From NCBI GenBank assembly GCA_964017155.1, contig OZ024861.1:49247513-49311512 (forward strand): a stretch of 64,000 bases of DNA, given 5' to 3'. Shown here piece by piece: positions 1 through 13,012 of the stretch. A model generated the notes under the pieces. It worked only from the letters and a program-made list of their open reading frames with translations, did no database searches and was not told the DNA's origin. Made by a program: the position numbers and the translations under genes. Source of the stretch: Oasisia sp. SBJ-2009. Taxonomy: Eukaryota; Annelida; Polychaeta; Sabellida; Siboglinidae. How positions within the stretch are numbered: position 1 is the first letter of the stretch; every line of letters starts with the position of its first letter.

Positions 1-970
<970 letters not shown>

Positions 971-1014
971 TAATATTGTCCGGTTTCAGGGAATTATTTC
1001 ACTAAGATAAAGAG

Positions 1015-1138
1015 CTCTTAAAGAAAATTCATCAAAACATATTTTGACTGGCTTTATGCTATAATAGGTATAATTTATACCGTGTAACATGATTTTGCAA
1101 TAAAAATAAAAAGCCACGAACAGACCATGTCACTTTAA
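1015..1138 (+). mobile_element. Partial inverted-repeat (MITE-like) element copy
   Basis: About 100 bases match, in reverse complement, the left half of the element at 53893-54378, including the A-rich GCAATAAAAATAAAAAGCC and the end ACCATGTCACTTTAAG. Only one terminal repeat is present, so this copy is a solo end. Confidence 0.65.
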
Positions 1139-1908
1139 GGAAAATTCATCCTTAAACAAAATCCGTTGTTAACTTAAAAAGGTTTCTCAAAACACAAATA
1201 TCCATTGCCATATCACTGGGGACATGATATCATGACATGCCAGTGACTATGTACCGCTGGCGTGTTGACAGTTTTCATATATTCAAGATAACTGTTAAGG
1301 ATCAAAATTTATTTTAAAGTGCAAAATCAGGTTTAAGATTTTTAACAATAATAATATTATTAGTGAAATGGCCCCTGGTGTTTACCGTAATTATGTATTT
1401 AGTAATTATGTATTTCCGGACACCATAAAATAGATTAATGTGTATGTTTTGGACACAAACTGGTATTTTTACTTGTCCAAGTGTATACTGAATATATTGA
1501 CTCCATTTGTAGATAGGTCAGAATTAACCTTATTTAGTTGTCTGAAGACACAGTTATTTTGGCAACCACAGTGCCACAGTTTCTCTTTGATATCCTTAGT
1601 ATAAGCATATAATATAAAATTATTTTCACTAATTATTTTTTATTTATGCATAGGATAAGCATACTAACACTTGATCAAATGTATGCACTACTATTTCATT
1701 TATCATGTATTTAAGAATTTGTCAGATTTTATAGTCCGATTTGTCAGATGACATCTGATTGGTGGATGTATTTGTGTAATAATAAACATATTTGTGTTTC
1801 AAAATACTAACTGTATGTACGGTAAGGCGTTCTAAGTTGGTTCTAGAGACATTATTATAACCTTCAGGATTTATAGCATTGAGGTGTGACATCTCGTTTT
1901 GTTAATAT

Positions 1909-1909
1909 A

Positions 1910-1985
<76 letters not shown>
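1909..1985. repeat. (TA)n microsatellite
   Basis: Uninterrupted TA dinucleotides that end in a short CA/TACA run. Reading frames over it (IYIYIY) are artefacts. Confidence 0.97.
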
Positions 1986-1995
<10 letters not shown>

Positions 1996-2396
1996 TATAC
2001 ATACATACATAGCTTCAGTTTTAAAGAAGACGTTATATTTTGTTGTGCTAAACTATTATTATTAATTTGTAACTTTTGTGATTCTTATGGGGGGTGGGTC
2101 TATAGGGGACTTGACCAGGATTCAATGGGTGCAATGTTTGTGTATTTGTTGCATGAGTACAAAACGTCCCTGGTGTACAATCAGTTACTTTGCAGGTTGC
2201 ATGTGTATTGTATTTTGTATTATTAACGTTGTATTGCAGCAGTATTCCAGAGGGAGGACTGCATGATACTCCTACGCATGCTCAGTGGATTTGTATTTCA
2301 ACCAAATATATATTGCATTTATCACTGTGGCAGAAATAGGTTTTTGAATGTAATAACTGTAATGTTGACGTTATATTTGTGACACATCACATGCAG

Positions 2397-2530
2397 ATCC
2401 GTACGTGAAAATAGCAGTTTATCAGGGAAACAAACGACTGAAGAAAAAGAAAACGACGATTAAGAAGCGGACGTTGAATCCGTACTACAACGAGTCATTC
2501 ACTTTCGAAATTCCATTTGAGCAGATACAG
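2397..2530 (+). CDS. Syt1: Syt1 alternative C2B exon a
   Basis: This exon is 134 nt, enters in phase 1 and leaves in phase 0 with donor CAG|GTAACC. It encodes [15 protein letters not shown], the polybasic [10 protein letters not shown], and [18 protein letters not shown]. It covers the second loop-1 aspartate and the lysine patch. It is the less canonical of two homologous exons: AVYQGN replaces the vertebrate-like SLMLNG, and Arg replaces Cys after TTIKK. The two exons have identical length and phase, so using both would shift the frame. They are therefore probably mutually exclusive. Confidence 0.93.
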
Positions 2531-3617
2531 GTAACCATGGCAATGTGTGGTGCTGCCATCTGGTGCTTCTACTTACAACTGCTTACTACAACGGCATGGT
2601 TTTGGATTACCACTACATCTGTCTGTGTGTGTATGTCTGTTTGTCATCGGTCGTAGGTAGAACTTTGATGAGCTGCTTGCATATTGATGAACATGACATT
2701 GCTTCATTTGTCTGATTCTTTTTAGTATATGTATGTATTTAAATGTGTACTTACTTTCAGCTAATTGTCAGAACATCAGTGCCCGTTTGGATTGAATAAA
2801 TTTGATAATGAGCAAACATCAGATTCATTGTGATAAGGTACCATCTTTACCAAAAATGTAATATTTAAAAAAAATTATATTTAGAAGTTTATAGGATTTG
2901 AGTGAGGACATTCCTTTAAGTTTGAACTTTAAACGAGCAATTTGCCTATTACATTTTACCACAGTTATACTCAAATGTTATTAGTGTTCACAGCATGCAT
3001 TCCAGAGAAAAGGATACAAATCCACACCAGATAATATTTGTTACATAAATGTTTATTGCCGTTTGGAAATAACTAGCAATTGTCATGTTCATCAATTGCA
3101 CTATTGACTTTACTGACAAGCTGAGCCTCCATTGTTCCCGCAACTACTGAAAAACTACTAAAACAAATCAAAAAATCTTTATCTGATATAAGTGATGTAT
3201 ATATAAATATACATCACTTATATTGGATGTATATTTTCAAGTAACCGTGTAAGCAACATGCCATCAAGTGTCAACAGATCCAGTTGGATTTGAGACATCT
3301 GATGTGTGTAAGTGGAGGTCGGATGCGACTCAGCAAAGGTCATATGTTACTAACGCTGACATCTTCATCTTCTTTCTTCTATGTTGTTGTCAGAAGCAGT
3401 TTTCAGCGGCGAATTCTTCATTCTCCAGGTCCTGGTTGTCGCTTAACTTGACCACTGTGCCTGCATCTCTGTCGACTCAACTTTGTCACGCGTCGACTCT
3501 CTCACGCGTTGTCAGTGTGTTCGTGTGTGTTTTTACTGTTTTTAATTCGTTCTTTTCTCTACTCCTTCTCTCTCTCGCTCGCTCGTTCGCTGCGATCCAT
3601 CTGCCGCCGGCGTATAG
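2531..3617 (+). other. Syt1 intron between the two alternative exons
   Basis: About 1.1 kb, with a perfect 17-bp stem hairpin at 3186-3223 and a pyrimidine-rich stretch before the exon b acceptor. No other exon is seen. Confidence 0.8.
3186..3223. repeat. Perfect 17-bp inverted repeat, 4-nt loop
   Basis: The left arm 3186-3202 and right arm 3207-3223 are exact reverse complements around the loop ATAA. The core AAGTGATG/CATCACTT makes this more than a TA run. It lies about 400 bases upstream of alternative exon b. Confidence 0.9.
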
Positions 3618-3751
3618 ACCCCTATGTAAAAATCTCTCTGATGCTAAACGGGAAGCGAATTAAGAAGAAAAAGACGACCATTAAGAAGTGCACCCTCAAT
3701 CCGTACTACAACGAGTCATTCTCGTTCGAAGTACCCTTTGAGCAGATACAG
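3618..3751 (+). CDS. Syt1: Syt1 alternative C2B exon b (canonical type)
   Basis: This exon is 134 nt with the same phases as exon a. The acceptor is GGCGTATAG preceded by a CT-rich tract; the donor is CAG|GTAATC. It encodes [25 protein letters not shown] and [18 protein letters not shown], closest to vertebrate and fly Syt1 as I remember them. About ten of 45 residues differ from exon a, mostly in strand 3 before the lysine patch. Confidence 0.94.
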
Positions 3752-4265
3752 GTAATCGTGTGTGCATGACCCTTGACCCCCGTAGCATGTACACCGCCCT
3801 CACGAGTAGACCTAGTTGGTGCTGCCACCTAGTGGACAGTGCTGCAACCTGTGTGATAGGGTGTCAACTAGCGGATCTGCATGCCACTGACAGTTCAAGC
3901 GTTTATATGTGACGCCATATATTTTTAAGAACCAGTTTGTATCTGTTGCTTTCTGGGTATCATTGGAAGCTTTAAAATAAATCTATGCTAACGTAACATG
4001 AAGTATCACATATAAAAATTCGTAAAGCAAATGTAATTGCCAGAAAACTCTTTATTTTACCACAGTTTAATCGCTGCTGTCTCCATGTATTTTCTGAAGA
4101 TTCAGAAAGTTTATAACTGTCAGAAATACAAACTGGGACACTCAAAATATGTGGCTTTGGTGTGATGGAAAATGTTTTCTTTTCAGCTATAGAAGATAAG
4201 AGTAGCTATATGTCCACGTGGTAAATAAAATATTTAACCTGAAGAATGGATAATACTGTCTGTGA

Positions 4266-4350
4266 TATATATATATATTTATAAATATATATATATATTA
4301 TATATATATATATATATATACATAACTATATATATATATATATATATATA
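4266..4350. repeat. Interrupted (TA)n tract
   Basis: TA dinucleotides with a few ATTTATAA and CATAAC interruptions. Confidence 0.9.
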
Positions 4351-5204
4351 CACCTGAAGTTTTTCAATTTCACAAATTGCATGCCATATCCAGATTGGAG
4401 AAATTGATATAATTTACAGCTGTCAAATGCCTGACTGCCTTGTCAATTAAATTAGCAATTTTGACAGATATAATAAACGATACTCATTATACAGTTTGGT
4501 GGCATGTGGTTTCTTTAAGATTAACGATGCTTTCGGCTACACATAAAATGAAAATAATGTTTAAGCAAACAGCATTCACAACTGTCTGTATTTAATGTGC
4601 ATCGTAACTATTGAATGTTGTATTTTGTTGTAACGCCAGAAGCGTAATGTTTCCCGCCAATGCGTCATAGTGCCAGTGCACCAGTCGAGCACTAACCCAC
4701 CCAGAATGCACTGATCCAGCACAGAGCATAGGCACTAGTAACCAGTAGAGCACCGAAGCCATGCAATCCCATGCTGCGTTGTCGTTAGAACAGTGTGCGG
4801 CCATGTGGAACCAATGTATGCTGTCAGTATATGTATAGCGATGTCTCGGTGTTGGTCTTGATGTATGTGTGACAAGAAACCTCCGTTTCTATGTAATTGT
4901 CACCGGTGTGTCCTAATTACCAATAGTGCATCAGGATACTGTTCCTGTGATCCACCATTTTGTAGCAGGCACATTTATTAAATGTATTACTATTAGTTTC
5001 GCGTTTAAAATCGAAATAATGTAAATTAATTTATGTACTTATGAAATGAATCCTTTGTGTGGTTTAATATCGGAGAATACCGTAACTAAACACCAGTGTG
5101 TTGTGTGTTTGTATTGTCTGTTGGACTTTCTAGAAGGTACAGTAAATAGAATTCTTGTTTTTGTCCATGTGCTGTGTTCTGTGTATATTCTGAGTTGGGT
5201 GAAC

Positions 5205-5610
5205 AAACACTGTTCTGTTAGGACTCTGTGCTGTCTTCTTCATTGCTTTGTATCGCAATCTTCACAGTTGATTGCTTTGTATTCCAATCTTCACAGTTGA
5301 TTGCTTTGTATTCCTATATTCACGGTTGACTGCTTTGTATTGTAATCTTCACGGTTGACTGCTTTGTATTACAATCTTCATGGTTGATTGTTTTGTATTC
5401 CAATATTCACAGTTGATTGCTTTGTAGTCTAATCTTCACGGTTGATTGCTTTATATTCCAATCTTCACGATTGATTGTTTTGTATTCTGATCTTCACAGT
5501 TGATTGCTTTGTATTCTGATCTTCACGGTTGATTGCTTTGTATTCAAATCTTCACGGTTGATTGCTATGTATTCAGATCTTCACAGTTGATTGCTTTGTA
5601 TTCTGATTTT
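5205..5610 (+). repeat. 29-bp minisatellite inside a Penelope-like element tail
   Basis: About 13 copies of a 29-base unit containing TTGATTGCTTTGTATTC and AATCTTCACAG. The leading bases (CTGTTCTGTTAGGACTCTG onward, 5210-5245) and the unit match, in reverse complement, the 3' region of the element at 16860-17060. Both loci are therefore copies of one mobile element carrying its own tandem repeat. Confidence 0.8.
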
Positions 5611-7495
5611 CACTGGCACCATCTTTCCTTTCTTCGTGCATCACTGGCTTCGAGCAACTGACTTTGTAGCTTCTAGAAGCGTTCTGTTCTTTTTCTCTGC
5701 ACTCCATATAAACAAGAGTATTGTGACAATCCAGGACTGGGGGCAAAGGTTTGTGGGACACGGTGACACAATGACAATTAAATGACAACCAGTAGCATAA
5801 TGGGTGAACCAGTGCAAGGAAGAAGAAGTTTGACCAGTGGTCAACTTTACTGACAGACCAATGGAAGTAACGGGAGACGGGAGGCTGAGGAGTTAAAACA
5901 CTAGACAGATGGAAGAAGTCAGCAGGATACAAACCAAGTGGATGATACGAGGAGTTAGTGTCCTTTGGTCAGCTTTGGCCAACAAAATAGTACAGTGGTC
6001 ATCTACACAGCAGTCACTATTTGCTATTTGCCCTTGTTCCTATTAATTACTGCCCGTAACTGTTCCTGAGAAGCAAAATTTCTTCACATTACTTAGTTTG
6101 TTACATTACAATCTTCAAGGCTGTGTTAACACGGCCATATAAGTGAAAAGTGTGTAAAGACACTGAATGAGTCAACATCGATGGTGACATGCCACAAGTA
6201 TTACTTCTGTCACCATTCTGTTGCTACAATTGCTTGCTGACATGCCCCAATGCACTCTCTGTGTCACACTGCTACAGACTGCATGGTGCCTGCCATTGAA
6301 CATAAGTCACTGCTCGGATGCGAAGTTGAGCATTTATTTCTCTCAACAGCATGCTACAGAGGATTGTCTAGCAATAATGTGAAGAAGATATATTGGATAC
6401 GACCATTTGTTTCCAATAAAAGGAAAGTGGCCTGCATGGTTTGTCTGAAGGTGAACTCAAGTGGTTACTCCACATGGCTGCCTTCTCCATGGGGAATGCG
6501 CCACTGGAATTGATATGTGAAGAGCACTTGTGCAGAGTTTGCTGCATGGCTTAGTTCTTCCAAGAGACATTGTCACAATGGACGTGTCTGTCAGCATGCG
6601 TTGTTCATCCTGTTGAGTAGCAGGTGGTAGATAGTCTCATTCTATCTACTTCTTCACCAGGACGCATGTGTGTGTGTGGTCTGAGTTGGGTCTCTTGGCT
6701 TTAGCAGGAAACTGTCTACATCTGCTGTGTCTTCGGCGGCCATCTTGTATCCTCATGTCAGACTCTATGTTTGTGCTGATGATAGCAATTGTCATACATG
6801 TTCTCGCATTCTGAATTTTGTGTTTGTTTGTTTGTCTTGTAACTGGGAGTGTTTGTAAATATGTGTAACACTACTATTTAAAATATCTAAGTTCCTGCCA
6901 ATGTAAGAACAATCAGAGACAATTATCATTATTTGAATATTTTTTTTATTTTAACATTATTATCTCTAACATTTTGTTATTATACAAATACCCCATATTA
7001 GTAATATGTCTGTCATATTGGAATGATTAATAATTAATGTGTATTTAAGCACAGTTTTAAAATGTTTAGTGTTTATTAATTTATAAAGTGCCAAATGTAT
7101 GCAATGATATTCCTTGGAACTGTATATAATGACAAATGACATGATGTATTTGTTATGGTAAGAGAAATATTTATTAGTCAGTTGTCACACATTGTTGTAT
7201 GCAGAAGAGTTAAATAGTAACACGTACTGTATTTGTGTCTGAATAAGTTTGATGTAATTTCACGTTGCTATAAATAATTAACCTCTCTAGTCATGTAATT
7301 CTATCAAATCAGTAATTTATTTATCCTGCATTGTTGCCAGTGGCTTATTCTCCTAGATGTTGTGATAAATGTAATTCTCTAAAGGAAATTGTTCTTCCGC
7401 ATTGCCATTAATGACTCATTCTTCATGATGTTGATGTCATTCTGTACATGCACGTGTTGATTCTAACCCACAACTGTTGCCCCCGCCCTTTGTAG

Positions 7496-7681
7496 AAGGT
7501 GACCCTCATCCTGACGGTGGTTGACTACGATCGCATCGGCACGTCGGAGCCGATTGGTCGCATCGTGCTCGGTTGTAACGCGGCTGGCACAGAATTGAGG
7601 CACTGGAGCGATATGCTTGCTAACCCGCGTCGTCCAATCGCCCAGTGGCACACGCTTCAGGAGATGCCGGAGAAGAACTAG
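7496..7681 (+). CDS. Syt1: Syt1 terminal coding exon (C2B C-terminal half)
   Basis: The acceptor is CCCTTTGTAG. The exon enters in phase 0 and reads [59 protein letters not shown], then TAG. It contains two loop-3 Ca2+-binding aspartates (DYD), a Glu at the third ligand position, and the bottom arginines (PRRP). Length from the loop to the conserved QWHTL is standard. The tail beyond it is only six residues. Confidence 0.96.
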   Translation, partial: KVTLILTVVDYDRIGTSEPIGRIVLGCNAAGTELRHWSDMLANPRRPIAQWHTLQEMPEKN

Positions 7682-10548
7682 GTCATCGCTCCCGACAACG
7701 AGACGGACAACGGACAAGTCACGCCCCACAATGCACTGCTCCAACCAGGTTCCACTCGCTGATCTCTGTTCGTAGCGTAGAGATCGGCAGTCCCGCAGAA
7801 AACAACTTGGGAATGGGAAACGCGAATGGATCGACTGTCGTTGCACTGCATTGTGGGTAGTCGTGCGAGAGACAATTGCAGGTGGCATGGTTTCTTGGTT
7901 CGCGGCACATTCACATGGTGAATTGTGACGTGTGACGTTTTAGGTCTGGATGTGGGCGTTTTGTAAAGAAAACATTGTTTACCCACGCCTGTTTTTGTCG
8001 TTGACGACTGATTCGTGGGTTGGATCATGTGACCATCCAGCGGCCTCTCATTGGCCGGATATGTAGTGCATATATGTATAAGTTATATATATATATTCCT
8101 GGTGCAGTTTTGCTCCTCGTCATGTCGGCAAACTGCATTAGTGGATGTATTATGGATTTATTGGAGCCATTGTTCTTACCAGGTGATTATGTAACAAGAG
8201 GATCTGATGTTTAGCTGTAACTTGCGAGATTGTAGCATCCGTTAGGACATTGTATCATTTAAACAAAGGTATTCATAATCTACGCATACTATGACCTGTG
8301 TATTTATACACAACTGGTATACCGACCCTCCGAGAAAATTGGTTTACGAATTAGTGTAAGATCTGCATCCGATTTTCTATCCTCTGAAATAATCAAGTCC
8401 CTCACTTGTTTTAATGTAGACAAACATACTCACACTTTGATCAGTAGGGAATTGCTGAATACGACCAAGCAGTTTGCTTATTGTGTGTTGTCTTATTGTT
8501 TTAACTGTTTCATGTATTTGAAACAACATCATATAGGTGTTGCCATAGTTTGGTCATGCCGCTGTAAAAGGTGTCATCAGCTGGTTTATGTCGACAGTTA
8601 TGTGTATACAAATTGACAGTGATGTCCATTGTCAGTAATGTGTATATGTTGCTACAAGGTCCAAGAAAAGTCTTGCTGTACCACTGTGACCCGTACTAAC
8701 AAGGTAGCAGAATTCTTCTTGTGACACTGTATGTGGTGAATTGAACTTGGGACTAGCCACAAGTATTTACTTGGACCTGTCAGTCAGAAAGCTGCTATAG
8801 CCATGTTGTGTTCTCTTATATCACTCGCTACAATAACTGGTGACAGTTTAGAAACTGCCATGGAGACTGTCCCAAAGCATAATATTTCATTTGACCGTTA
8901 GAGATCTCGGCAACGTTCACATAATAGACCGTGTACCTCAGTGGAATCTTGTCATGGCGGAATGGTTTGCCTGTTTGTTTATTTGTTTGTTTGTTAAGAG
9001 GTAGAAAGTCATAGTTCACAACAGCCTCGACCAAAACTGAAACAACATTCCACCATTGAGAATGGGTCAAACCATTCGTCTGTTACAATACCGGTTGTAC
9101 AGCTGGGTATATTGCAGTTATAATTAAGGACAGTGTGTTTAGGTACCGGTAGTTGAAATAATACATAGCGGAAGTGGTTCGTATTGGAAGACATAACAAA
9201 ATCACAGTTGAAGTCGTAGTAAATCCCAGTGAGGGCTTTGTCATGTGTCATGTCATTCTCAGTGCTGTATAAAATGTGTGACATCTCAAGAAATGTGATC
9301 AGATGTTGAATGTAACGGAAGGTCTAGATAGAAAGATGCAGTTTCACGAATCCGCGATGGATTCGACGTACGTTAGATTCCGCAGGCGAATGTGTCATAG
9401 AAATACAGCGAGGTTACAAGTAAATGTTTGTGTATATATTCCACTATGTTCACTGGTAAGTCTGTAGATATCTTCGTGTAAGTACGACGCCGTTCGTGCG
9501 CGACCCAGGCAGGGGTTGGCGGGTCATGTGACCATGATGGAGGGTTGATGTCACATGATGTCTCTCATCGAACTAACATGGTGATGCTCCACCTACGGCT
9601 GGTTATAATGTTCCTGTGGTGTAAACTATACTCGAAGCATGGTCCGGTATTATATATCTCTCATGTGTTTGTATAAAAGTATGTAGTAGATGTGATGCAC
9701 ATTGTAGTCGTACATGTACATAGCGGTTACTTTTACATTATGCGGTTGTAACTCGTATCAACTGCTCGATAAATTTTCGCAGTAGTGTATCCCTCTCTGT
9801 AACACTTGTCTTCAGTGATAAATAGCAAAAACAACGCTTAAGGGTGTTCGACATATTGCATAGCAAAGGTCCATTAAAAGGCGTTAAATTTGCCTCGAAT
9901 GTACATGACTTTTATGGATAGGAATTCGATATCGATAGTTGGCTCAAAATGGATGTTTGTGGTAGTTTGTTATGTCATTGAAACTGGCAAAAAAATGTTT
10001 TAGCATCCATGTTACAAAAATATTAAGCTTTGTCAGGCTTGTCGCATTCCATTAGTAACAAACTTTACATTTCCTTACAATTAAATTTTATTTTTGCATT
10101 CGTGTGCATGTCACTAACAGGATTTAATACCAGTTAGTTTGGCCATTATAGCTGTACGTTTTAGACAGGAAGTGACCTCCTAGACAGGAAATAACCTCTG
10201 AAAGGTTCTCCCCACTTGGTCTAGGCAAATAGTTCTTAATAATCTACATGGCAGAAACCATATTTCTGTTGCTTGCAAAGATGTATTACTCTCAACAGCT
10301 TGTTTGCTTATGAATTAATTTTATGTATTACAAATAATGAGACTCAGACTTTGACAGGTTTTGAAATTACTTTGCTCTTCTTTAATTCTGTATTTCACAC
10401 ATTCACAAGACATCCACACATTCTGACATTATTGTAATGATGTCCTTAAAAGCCATTATAATGTGATATATAAATATAAATGATACATTCCTTAGTTGAG
10501 ATTGTTAACTTTTAGCATTGGGGTGTAAACAATAATTAAGATGATGCC

Positions 10549-10619
<71 letters not shown>

Positions 10620-10834
10620 ACACACACACACACACACACGCCAGTACCATAAGTGGTAGGTTTTTCTTCTGTGTAAACAAGGTAATTTCTCCTGCCAGAT
10701 GTCGACAACCCAAGAGACAGTAGAGATCAATCAGTGATCATAACAGTGTTGGACTAGATGGTGAATCACAATCATTTGTCTCAGCTCTACCTTGTCACTG
10801 TGGTCATGGAACTGATATCCGTGTTGACAATAAA
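7682..10834 (+). other. Probable long 3' UTR of Syt1
   Basis: No coding signal. The first AATAAA in a reasonable context is at 10829-10834. A (CA)n tract lies at 10553-10639. Synaptotagmin mRNAs often have long 3' UTRs, but the true end is not visible from sequence alone. Confidence 0.4.
10553..10639. repeat. (CA)n microsatellite
   Basis: About 43 CA units with one TC interruption. Confidence 0.98.
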
Positions 10835-10956
10835 GGAATTTATGTTTTAGTTGGAAGCATGTGCACTTTGCGTTCTTTATTCGAACAGATTCGTTCACAT
10901 AAATATTAGTCTGTTAACCCTCTACACCCCAGCCCCGGCAGTGTGTAAAAAGGCAA

Positions 10957-11287
10957 AAAAGGTAAGTTCTTATATAGCGCTGTATCCAGTCCTCAGGACC
11001 GTTCAAAGCGCTTTACACTTTACTTCCCTGACAGACCTGTTCAATCAGACACCATCTCGGCTTCTCTGGGAAGCATCCAGCTATATGCTACAATTAATGT
11101 GCGAAGGCTGCTCGTACACATATCCACCACTGTCTATAGCCAGGTACTCATTTATACAGCTGAGTGAACTGGAGCAATGTAGAGTGAAAAAACTTCCCCA
11201 AGGTTTTAACACCGCAGCACAGGGTTCGAACCCGGGTTCTCGTAGTCGAGAGTCTGAAACTCTACCCCTGAGCCACTGCGCTCTACA
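10957..11287 (-). mobile_element. tRNA-headed SINE family 1, full-length copy
   Basis: On the minus strand it begins AGCGCAGTGGCTCAGGGG, with an A-box-like GGCTCAGGGGTAGAG and a B box GGGTTCGAACCC. A central region follows, then a tail with AAAGCGCTTTGAACGG and CAGCGCTATATAAG that resembles L2/CR1-type LINE 3' ends. Other copies are at 12886-13012 (+), 36226-36553 (-) and 45838-46076 (-). Confidence 0.85.
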
Positions 11288-11379
11288 AATTATGATATGA
11301 TAAGAAATGTCACATGATATGGTATTCCATTAATGACCATCCAGTCAAGTTGCTGACCATTATTGTCATTGGTTTTCAG

Positions 11380-11627
11380 AGTTGTCTTTCTCTGGGATTA
11401 GTGAGTCCACTACAGGTTACACATTTACCCGCGTATGGGAATTTTTTACCTCCCCTGGCCTAGACACCAGACAGAAGGGACCACCGGATTTTAGTGTCTC
11501 TTCCGAAAGACAGGCAAACGTGGGGTTACAAAACTGCCTAAGTTTCAAAACAGCGGCAGGTGGGATTGAACCACCGTCCCCTCAATTGACAATCCAGCGC
11601 TCTACCACGCGACGACCACTGTATTAA
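11380..11627 (-). mobile_element. tRNA-headed SINE family 2
   Basis: The minus-strand head has GCGTGGTAGAGCGCTGGATT and the B box GGTTCAATCCC. The body contains CTTTCGGAAGAGACACTAAA and GGTCCCTTCTGTCTGGTG. The same element recurs at 18592-18832. This head is a different tRNA type from family 1. Confidence 0.82.
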
Positions 11628-12194
11628 TTGTATTAAATGCATGGTACACAAGGATGCAAAAGTATGTGAAATGTTGCATTCTAACGTGCTGAGAGGCATG
11701 GACACCCATTGTTTGGTTCCCAAGACAAATCGTGTAATGGTAGATACAAGATATAAGATACTTTTAGGATTTCTTAAGAGTGTCACAATAAACTAAATAT
11801 AACTCATTTATTCATGCATTCAACCACTCATACACTAGCAATGATGGTGGTGGCAAGGAGATTATGCAACAGTACATTTCATAAACTAAGATAGATATAA
11901 AATAAATATAAATTCTAAAAAATACCAAGTTATCACAGTCGGTAACTATCACAGTCATTAAGTCGATACAGCACAATATTAAGAAATTACGAACCCAGTA
12001 GAATCAGGAAATGGCTCAGTTCAGAATAAACTTAGGATTTATTGATAATCTTGATTGACATGAAAATAAAACTGCTAAATGTATTCATGTTCTTTGGGGA
12101 AGAAGCTCTAAGTGTCCTGTCTGGTGACATGGTATCATAAACTGTGAAAGGATGTGTGACAAGTGACTGATGATTTGTGAACACTTTCCCATGT

Positions 12195-12217
12195 CTCTCT
12201 GTCTCTGTCTGTCTCCG

Positions 12218-12280
<63 letters not shown>

Positions 12281-12315
12281 CTCTCTCTCTCTCTCTATGC
12301 CTCTGTCTCTCTATC

Positions 12316-12346
<31 letters not shown>

Positions 12347-12433
12347 ATGTCTCTGTCTCTCTATCTCTCTCTCTATCTCTGTTTCTCTATCTCTGTCTCT
12401 CTCTCTCTGTCTCGCTCTCTCTCTGTCTCTCTA

Positions 12434-12484
<51 letters not shown>

Positions 12485-12501
12485 CTCTCTCTCTCTCTCA
12501 C

Positions 12502-12577
<76 letters not shown>
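12195..12577. repeat. Compound (CT)n-(CA)n microsatellite
   Basis: CT-rich repeat with GT/AT interruptions (12195-12498) passes directly into about 36 CA units (12499-12577). The open frames over it are artefacts. Confidence 0.97.
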
Positions 12578-12885
12578 CTGACTTGGTCTGGTCTGTCTCA
12601 CTCCCGCAACCTTACTTCCCCTGTTAACACCCCAGTTCAATATGCCTCAGTTCTTCCGTTTTTCACACTCAAAGTGCCTAACCTTCAGACAAAGGATGTC
12701 AAAAAACAGATTCCACGAAACTCTGACAGATGCATTTACAGTTTGAAGACTCGCACAAAAGATTCTCAATCTAACCACGCAGAACTTTCTCCGAGGTCAC
12801 ATCTTTACAATAGTTGATGTTGGTTTAAAGGCGAGTTTATTATCCTCAACCCTTCAAAAGTCTGCTACCAGCTCCCTGGTCTACG

Positions 12886-13012
12886 TAGAGCGCAGTGGCT
12901 CAGGGGTAGAGCTTCGGACTCTCGACTACGAGAATCCGGGTTCAAATCCTGGCTGTGGTGTTAAAACCTTGGGCAAGTTTTTTCACTCTACATTGCTCCA
13001 GCTCACTCAGCT
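12886..13012 (+). mobile_element. SINE family 1, 3'-truncated copy
   Basis: Starts GTAGAGCGCAGTGGCTCAGG, has the B box GGGTTCAAATCC, and continues TTAAAACCTTGGGCAAG to GCTCACTCAG, where it stops. The L2-like tail is missing. Confidence 0.82.

Larger units (their letters stand above)
3752..7495 (+). other. Last Syt1 intron
   Basis: Contains TA runs (about 4266-4350), a 29-bp minisatellite (5245-5610) shared with the Penelope-like element near 17 kb, and otherwise AT-rich sequence. No exon is seen between exon b and the terminal exon. Confidence 0.75.

Noticed and set aside
7463..8028. Minus-strand frames of 116-141 codons over the last Syt1 exon
   Set aside because: They are antisense shadows of the GC-rich terminal C2B exon and its 3' UTR.
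10957..13012. tRNA genes
   Set aside because: The A- and B-box sequences are heads of dispersed SINEs with non-tRNA bodies and several copies; no intact cloverleaf with its own 3' end.
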